From: Pleurotus ostreatus/Saccharomyces cerevisiae fusant
Lineage: Eukaryota; Opisthokonta
NCBI GenBank assembly: GCA_024196135.1
Contig: JAMQCK010000071.1
Coordinates: forward strand, 1 to 64,000
Length of the DNA stretch: 64,000 nt
Direction of reading: 5' to 3'
Shown: positions 36,714-44,800 of the stretch, one piece after another
How positions within the stretch are numbered: position 1 is the first letter of the stretch
How the letters are laid out: the number at the start of each line of letters is the position of its first letter
Notes under the pieces: generated by a model
What the model was told of the DNA's origin: nothing
Databases searched by the model: none
The model's input: only the letters and a program-made list of their open reading frames with translations
Program-made: the position numbers and the translations under genes

Positions 36714-38584
36714 ATGTATATCTACAACGGCCACCTCGGCTCGGCGCATGCCAAAGCTATAACTGTTGTCTTTCCGGCAGGCCTCGAGCTGGGCGATCCC
36801 TGCTGCGCTTATTGGCAGTCTATTGAAGGCGGCGACGTGGAGAATGTTTGCCTGGTAATGATATCTGTCAATATCTTGCCTATCCTCATTGCTAATATTT
36901 GGGCGCACAGCGGGGCATCATCAAGACCGTCACGAAGGACACTCAGGGAGAGGGGATCTATTCCCTGACTGCCGAGCTCTCCGATGATTTCGTACTCAGC
37001 TGTACTATCGGAGACGACATCAACAACATCTCGGCGGAAATTCGCAGCTCGTCAACCGGCGAGACTATAGAGACGACGCTGCAAGCCCAGTACCCAGGAT
37101 GGGGGGAAACCCGCGTCCCGATCGGCAAGGTTTACACAGGCACAATCACCTGGGAGTCTCCGGAAGACAGCTATGTGGCGAGGAACGAAATGGTCACTCT
37201 GGTCATTCCAAAGGGCATACGCGTCGGAGCACCCGTTGGTTTGTACTGGCAGTGGACCGTGGACAGGCACGGTGACGAGCACGTCAACGTCTGCCTGAAC
37301 ACCGGCTTCGATACAGTCCACACCTCCGCGGACCAACTTCAGGGAACGTTCCGAACCCCGCCGGGGCTGTGGTACGAGTTCACCGTCACATTTCCTCTTC
37401 GCGATGAGGCCAAGGTCGGAGAGCTGCAGATGCGCCTTCTAGCTGATGGACCTCCTGTCTCGACGACGAGTGTACTTCAGCAGATGGACGAACGGCAGGA
37501 AATAACCCACGGCGGGGATTTTCGCAAAAAGGTAAGCCATCTGTCAGGAGAATGGCGACACAGCTCACTTTCTCTTCCGATAGGCCCTCATCATTCGCTA
37601 CGGGACTGGCACAGATGACAACGGGATCAACCTCGTGCGCGATATGCTCGTGGACTTGGGCTTCGACGCCGACAATATCGAGATGCTCTACTACAGAGCA
37701 GAGCCGGAAGGTGCCCTGGCGGAGAAAGAGAAGGGGATAGAGGCGCCTACTGCGTCGAACTTCAAGTCAAGATTCATCAGCCTGCTTGAAGGGGCAGTCG
37801 CGGGCGACGTACGCTTCGTGTACGTGGAGACGCGTGGGGTCGTCCGCCCGGGCTCGGACTTGCCGCCGGATAGCATCGACAACGGGTGGTTGATGGCTAG
37901 CGGGGATGACGGGACCGGAGCGCCTGAGGTTGTCACAGCCGACTATATCAGTCAGATCATTAAGGAGGTGCGGTTATATTCGAGCTGTCTTTCTACCCCC
38001 ATTGACGCGCGTCCAGAACGTCAAGCCGGGGGTTAATTTGACTATCTTGACCTCGTCGTGCATAGGAAGCGGCATGCTTGGCGGACACTATGGTACACCC
38101 GGCGTTGTCCTGGCGGGATGTAATGCGACGCAGACGAACTTCAAGGCGCTGCCGACCGTTCACGACGGCTCGGTCGACCCATTTGTGTATGGCGTCGTAG
38201 CATCTATCAAGTACCAGGTAAGTTAGTCACTGCCGATATCAGGGATGCCGACTCACTCGAGCCCAGGCCTACAACTTCCGTAGCGTACCCACGTACGCTA
38301 AGGTATACAACGACGCCAAGAAATTCATTGCGCGGGTCAACAACCGAAGAATCCGAGATGAGCGCTACAGAGGCCCCAGCCCTAACGAGCAATACCCGGA
38401 CGGACGCAGCGATGACTTGAAGTCGAGCAACCATGAGGCGAGTACGGTAACGCGGAGAGCGGGCCGGGCTCGGCTCACGGAGATGATGAAGAAGATTCCC
38501 ACGAGGTTACTCTGTAACGAAGTCTCGATTGAAAACCTTGCCCTCCTCCCTTGGAGGAGGGCCCTTTTATACCTACTGCTGTAG
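36714..38584 (+). CDS. Two-repeat beta-domain plus degenerate metacaspase-like protein, transposon-truncated
   Basis: Exons 36714-36854, 36911-37531, 37584-37967, 38017-38217 and 38267 onward have GT-AG introns and consistent phase. Residues about 1-125 and 125-255 are two copies of an unrecognised beta-rich domain (compare ITVVFPAGLELGDPCCAYWQ with VTLVIPKGIRVGAPVGLYWQ, each followed by an xxVCL block). From about residue 270 a caspase-fold region begins: KALIIRYGTDDNGINLVRDM, MLVDLGFDADNIEMLYYR, ASNFKSRFISLLEGAVAGDV and RFVYVETRG. The last sits where metacaspases have the SGHG histidine, here Arg. SSCIGSGML sits where they have DSCHSG: the Cys is kept and the His is Ile. The catalytic dyad is therefore broken and proteolysis unlikely. 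The last exon is cut at 38433 by an LTR; translation would run 50 codons into it and stop at the TAG 38582-38584, giving about 554 residues. Confidence 0.72.
38429..38433. repeat. Left target-site duplication, AACCA
   Basis: The five bases before the left LTR are repeated directly after the right LTR (48185-48189). A 5-bp duplication is normal for Ty3/gypsy integrases. Keeping one copy restores the reading frame of the interrupted exon. Confidence 0.93.
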
Positions 38585-38726
38585 GTAGTCATATCTAGTC
38601 ACAGAACGTATATACGAGTCATAAGAAAACCAAAAGAGAACCTTGAGGAACTCCGAAGAACATATCCCCGGCGGGGGCAAAGGCAGAGCACGTGGCGCCG
38701 TCATCGGCCGTAGCCGAAGCGCCACA
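38434..38726 (-). repeat. 3' LTR (left copy)
   Basis: This 293-bp copy lies downstream of the polyprotein gene, in the last exon of the metacaspase-like gene. It matches the copy at 47892-48184 base for base by eye. Read on the plus strand it adds 50 codons and a TAG (38582-38584) to the host gene. Confidence 0.95.
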
Positions 38727-38737
38727 TACCCCCCTCC
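38727..38737 (-). other. Polypurine tract
   Basis: On the minus strand the internal sequence ends GGAGGGGGGTA next to the 3' LTR. A purine run at this place primes plus-strand DNA synthesis in LTR elements, so it confirms the element's orientation. Confidence 0.8.
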
Positions 38738-38888
38738 AGCGCCATCTATGGCGCTCCGTAAGTACAGTAGCAACCGAGCACATATGTATAGAATAGAAAC
38801 GAGTCCTTGTTTTTGTATATATTTCGAACCTTTTCTGTAAGTAACTTTCGAGCCGTTGTTCTGATGATCTCTAGTAAGTAGGAAGTAA

Positions 38889-41800
38889 CTACTTGTTCCC
38901 CTTGCCCTCGCGCCGCTTGGTACGGTTCACCTCGAAGGCCTGCTGGCGGCGGGCGTTCGACAAACGCCCCTGCATCGCCTCGATGGCCGTCACTTCACGA
39001 AGGAGGAGCTCCTCGTTGGTGGGCTCGGGAACCTTGCCCTCCACCTCGTCCATGTAGCGATGCGCGGCCGCTCCGCTGCTGATGTCGAGGAGCTGACGCA
39101 CCCAGAAGGTACGATCAATGCGTTGCTCCTCGGGGATGGGTCGGACTTTGCCGGTTGCGAGGTCGATCGGGCACAGGTGCTTGCCGAAGTCGGCCCGCTG
39201 GAGGATCTCCACAAACTCGGCATAGCCAGAGGGGACCTCAACAACGTCGTGGCGGATACCGGTAGCAGTGATGCCGTCACTGAAGCGCATATACTCGACG
39301 AGCATGGTGAGTGGGATGCGGTAGCTGTAGAGGTACTCGTCGGGGTCGTCGCGCGCGTAGATAGGAATGACGAGGCGGCGTCCGAAGATCTCCCATGTCA
39401 TGGGAATGATGCGGCGATTGGCGGACGGAGTTGGGCCACGTGGCTTGGCACGGCCGAGGAGGAAGCCATCGTCGTCGGAGGCGCGCTTGGCGGGCGTCGT
39501 CGCGGCGGCGGCCGGAGGAGCGGTCTTATCCGCACCAGCGTCGGCGGCGGCACTGACGCGCGGGATGGGCTGTTTCATGACGTCGGAGCGCGCGGCTTCC
39601 TGCTGGCGGATGCGATCGGCGATGAGACCGGCATTGTACTTGGCGCGGGCGGCCTCCTTGGCGCGGAGCGCTGCGGCAGCGTCGAGGGACGGCTCGTTGT
39701 CGACGAGGGTTGAGGCGGCAGTGCCGGCAGCGTCGAGGATGGACGACATTGTCTTGGGCGCGGGCGCCGGCTGGGCGGCCTCGGAACTGGGTGGGTCGAC
39801 ATCCATCGGTTGGACCGAGTCCGCCTTGTTGCCATTTTTGATTGCCGGAGCAGCTTTGGCTTTGGTGTGGGAACGGGTACCGACACGGTTGGCGTTGGGC
39901 GAAGGGGAAGGAGAGTCGGGAAGCGCAGGTAAGCTAGAAGTATCCATAGTCTGTATGTAGGGAGAGAAAGGGGAAATGGAGTTGGTTTGGCATACTGACT
40001 GTTCATCCCTTTTAAAGGGATCCCAGCTAAGCCCATTACCCGATTCATCGTGAATCTCGCCATCAGGAACACGAGGCTCGATCGTGAGTTCGAGATTCCC
40101 TACATACAATTGGACATCCCCGGGGTCTGGTTCAGATCCAGCCGGGAGATCACCCGCTTTGTCAACACCGAGCGCCTCGAGGTACTGCTTGACCTTTTCG
40201 AGGGTGGCAACATTCTTGATTGGAATCCAGGACATGTCGCCCGGCTTCCACTTCACCTTGAGTACTGCATCAGCGCCCTTGCCGTGATGTCCCACAATCT
40301 CTTCGATTGCCCATTCTTTTTCCCAGGCACCGAAGTCGGCCACCTGAGTCTCAAGGCGGCCCGGAAATAGCCTATCGTCATTGGGAATATGAATTCTCAA
40401 TAGAGACGCATGGAAGCGCGGGTGTATTCCCCGCTGCTTCAACTCCTTCGGGAGATCAAGAAGGAAGGCCTCATTGCCTAGATCCTTCAGGATGCGATAT
40501 GGACCAATGAACTTGGGAAGAAGCTTACGAACGCGGCCCTTCGGAAAGTTCATGTTGGCAGTTGAGACATAGACTAGGTCATTCTCGGCAAACGGCGCAC
40601 GGATGCGGCGTCGATTGGCATCGCGTGTCTGTTTGACACGCGCCGCGAGTACTGCGTCATGAGCTTGCATGATGGCTTGCTTGACACGGCGCGCATAAGT
40701 CCGCACCCCGGGATATTCCGTTGTAGGTGCATCTTCCCAGATCATGGCGCGGGGCATGCGACCAGTGTTCAGGAAGAAGGGTGCATATCCCGTGCTCTCT
40801 GAGCGCACAGAGTTGATCGCAAACTCGACCGCCGGCAATTTCAGGACCCAGTCCGATTGAGCGGGCTCAACGCACTCGCGTATCATCTGGACAACTGTCC
40901 GATTGGCCCGTTCAGTTGATCCGTCGGTCTGCGGGTGATATGCGGTTGACATGCGCAGTTCCGTTCCGATCAGCTTGTGCAGGTGAGTCCAGAATATGCT
41001 CGTGAAGAGTGAATCCCGGTCACTGACAATGTACTTCGGGAGTCCGTGTAGCTTATAGACTTCCGCAAAGATAATGTATGCCAGGGTCTTGGCGGTCACA
41101 TTAGTACGCGTCGGAATAAGATGTACCATGCCGGTAAGTAGGCAGATCACGACGAGAAGGTAATTGAATGTACCATTATGATTCTCGCTCTCGGGAAAGG
41201 GACCCGTGAAGTCTATCCCGATAGCTTCCCAAGGCGTGCCAGGCACCGGCAGGGGATTCAATAGCCCATACGGCTTGTGATTGCTGGGCTTATTCCAAGC
41301 GCACGTGGTGCACGACGCAATGAACTTCTGTACGTCAGGCACCAGCGTCTTCCACCACACCTGATCACGGAGGACGGGAATAACTTTAGCGGCACCGAGA
41401 TGCGCAAGTAAGGTGTGTGCTTCCTGAATAATGAGTCCTCGCACGGAGCGACCACCCTCCTTGATGTTTGGGATGCATAGCAGACGTCGAGATTCCTGCT
41501 TCAGGAAGATGAGTCCTTCGACCACCTCAAAGTTTCGGAAGTGACTGGGCTCCTCCAAGATCTTGGCAAAGAACGGATCGTCCTGATACTTATCCCGGAT
41601 CAAATCTTCAATGCGTACGCCCCGTGTGTGATTGGGTATAGCCGTCAAGATAGGTTCCGTGAGGCTAGGAGGTGTGATTTCATATTCTTCGTCACCTTCC
41701 GCGCTGACCGAGGTCGAGGCGCGTGTTTCCTCCTCTGAGGCTGGCATCTCACCTGTCGGGAGTTCTGGTTCGGATTCCGACACCTGGGCAGCACTAGGTG

Positions 41801-44800
41801 CGCCTATATTCGCATTGTCTTTGATTGGGTTCCCACCGTCGGGCGACGAGGGGCTGTCTTCGACAGCGCGCGGGTGCGCGTTCTCTCGGGTACCCGAGGG
41901 GAACTCGGAAGATGCCGAATGTGATGTTCTGCTAACATCACCTCGCGTGGCTTGATCGGAAGCAAACGCGTGATGAGCTGGCAGCGCGTTCTGCGCTACA
42001 TCCTTCTCGCTCATCTCGCTTCCGTTCGCGTTCAGGTCGCTTGCAAAAGGTTCGACCGGGTCGTCTCCCCCCTCCAGACGCGTCGCGCGTCTTTCAGAAT
42101 CGCTATCTGTCGCGTGATTGCCCACAATCAGGCGGACGGATCCTTTCTTCGCGGCGAGCCGGCGGACCCAGTCATTGAAGGCCTTCGTTGAGCCTTTCGG
42201 ACGACCGCGACCACGGCGTGGAGCGACGTCGTCTTCGGCGTCCGGCGCAATCGCCAGGGCGCCGAGCTCGGTCACAAGCGGCCGAGTAATGTCCATACCG
42301 TCATAATCGACGGAGCCATCCTCATCAAAGGACGTATACTCAGAGGGAGAGCGCAGCGTTCCAGGTGCGTCGCCCTCGTATATGCGCGATAGTGCGTCAG
42401 CTAACACATTATCCACACCCGGTAGGTACACGACTTCGAAGTCAAACTCGCCCAACTTCTCAAGCCAGCGCGCTTGCCGCCCCGAAAGGTTTGGCTGCCG
42501 CAGAAGATGGACGAGACCACGATGGTCAGTTACCCACGTAAAGTGAAATCCCTGAAGTAAGTCGCGATGTCGCTGCATTGATTCCACGCCAGCTAACATC
42601 TCGATCTCGTGTACAGGGTAATTCTGCTGAGTCGTACTCAGCTTCGCGGAGAAGAGCGCGATCACCGTTCCGGTACGCCAGTCCTCTCCTTCGACGACCA
42701 CTCCTGACAACGACGACTTAGAGCCGTCGGTCAGAAGCCAAACGCGCGAGGTCGGCTTGCCATCCGGCCCGAGGGTGATGCCGCGGCGCGAGACGCGCTT
42801 GCTCGCGCTCACAAGCCGCTTGCAGTCCTCAAACGCGCGCTGTTGCGTGAAGCCCCACTCCCATCGGTGAGTCTCTCCGCATAAATCGTGCAGAATTCCC
42901 AGAGGCGCGGCGATCTCGGCGACGTTGTCGGCGAGCCAGCCCACCGCGCCACAAAATGCCCGAACTAACTTCTTGTTTGTAGGCACCGGCCACTTCGCGA
43001 TCTCGTCGACGCGGGCCGGGTCAACGCGAATGCCATTCGCGTCGATGATGCGTCCAAGTACGCGCACTTCCGCTTCCAGGAAGTGCAACTTATTAACGCC
43101 CAAATAGAACTTCTCACGCGCCAACACCTCAAGCACGGTCTGAACAGCACGGACATGCTCCTCGAGCGTGTTCGTATAGATGACAATGTCGTCCAGATAG
43201 ACATCCATGAAGACACCGAGGTAAGGACGAAAAATATGCGTCATGATTGCCTGACATGTTGCGACCGCATTACAGTCACCTTGGAGCATGACTTTGCTCT
43301 TTACGTTCCCATCTGGCGTCGCCATGATGTTAACGTCTTCGTACGCAGGTAAGACACGTATCTGCTCATAATGGTCTTTCCCGTCGAGAATTGACCAATA
43401 TTTTGCAGCAGCAACGCGACGCAAGATCGCATTCTGGTCCGGGAGCGGCGACGACAGCTTGCGTGTGTTGTCGTTGCGCTCACGCAAATCCACCACAGTA
43501 CGTAGCTTCGTTTTCTCGCGCTGATTCTTCGCGATGAGAAGCATCGGCACCGTGTTCGTGGCGGTGGTGAACTCCCACCGTCCCGAGCGCATATATGCGT
43601 CGCGCTTCTCATTCCATTGCTCACGAAATATTGCAGGGCAATTCGAGCGACGGAACGGGTACCGGCGATCAGGGTCGATAATAGGAATCGTGTGGTTAAT
43701 CGCACGCAACGGCGGGAGCTCAGTCTCCGCGATGGTCTTGCACAAAGGTAAGGCCATCTCAACTAGATGCTTTCGGATAGCTTCTAACTCATCCAAGCCA
43801 GGCTCCGGCTCGACATTCGCCATAAACAGGTCGTCGACGTGCGGCCCTTCAAGCGGCAGCGCCTCGACGCTCCCGATGAGGATTTTCGGCGGGTTGATGG
43901 AGAAGGAGATGGAGTGCTGGTACAGGAATGGAGTCCCGAGTACGACGTCGTAAGTCGCAAGGTTCAAGACGTCAAAGACGCGCTGTTCGTGTATAGCTGA
44001 CCATTCAAAGTCTACAGACGTATGAAAATTACATTTCGAGCGCGACCCGCTCACTGCCATCGTCATGGACACCTGGCCATCGTGCTCAATGAGCGGAAGG
44101 CGCAGTTGCGTAGCCAGAGCCGAGCTCACGAGGTCTACTGACGAACCAGAGTCTACTAACGCCTTGCAGGGATGTCCGCTTACACGAACGACGAGGACGA
44201 TGGGCCTCGGGATGCGACGGCCGCTCCCCCGCGGGAAGACGGCTGTCCGTTGCGCGACGCGCGCTGACGAGGGTGCCAACGGCGCGGAACGCCCCTTCGA
44301 TACTGCGAAGACCGTCAGCTGACGCCATGGCAGACGCGAAGCTGGGAAACGCACCGGCATGTTGGACACCATGCGCACCATCGTCGCCCACGCCTGTGCG
44401 AACAGGCCGGACTCAATCAGGTCCTCCGCGGGCTCGCGAAACCAACGCGCTGGGAATGCGCCGTTGGGCTGCGTGAAGACGTCGAAGCTACGACGCGCTG
44501 CGGCATCAGCAGGTGCCTCGAACCAGCGCGACATATAGCGCTTCGGGTGAGTCGTGTTCTGATGTCCACCCACGAAGTAGCGCATGCGCTGATACATATA
44601 CCAGTACCAGACGTTGATACCGGCATCGACGTCCTTGAGACGAAGACCCCACGACACGCCAAGGAGCGTGTCGCACACGAGGATGACTGGCGATCCAGAG
44701 TACGGCCGGAAAGCATAGAAGCGGGAAAGGTCAGCGCGACGCTGCTCCTCGCCGACTACGCGTCTGACTGCCCAGTTGAGGGCGTAAGCGACGCTCTCGG

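Noticed and set aside
36714..38433. Active metacaspase
   Set aside because: The His position is Arg and the residues flanking the Cys are changed, so catalysis is unlikely.
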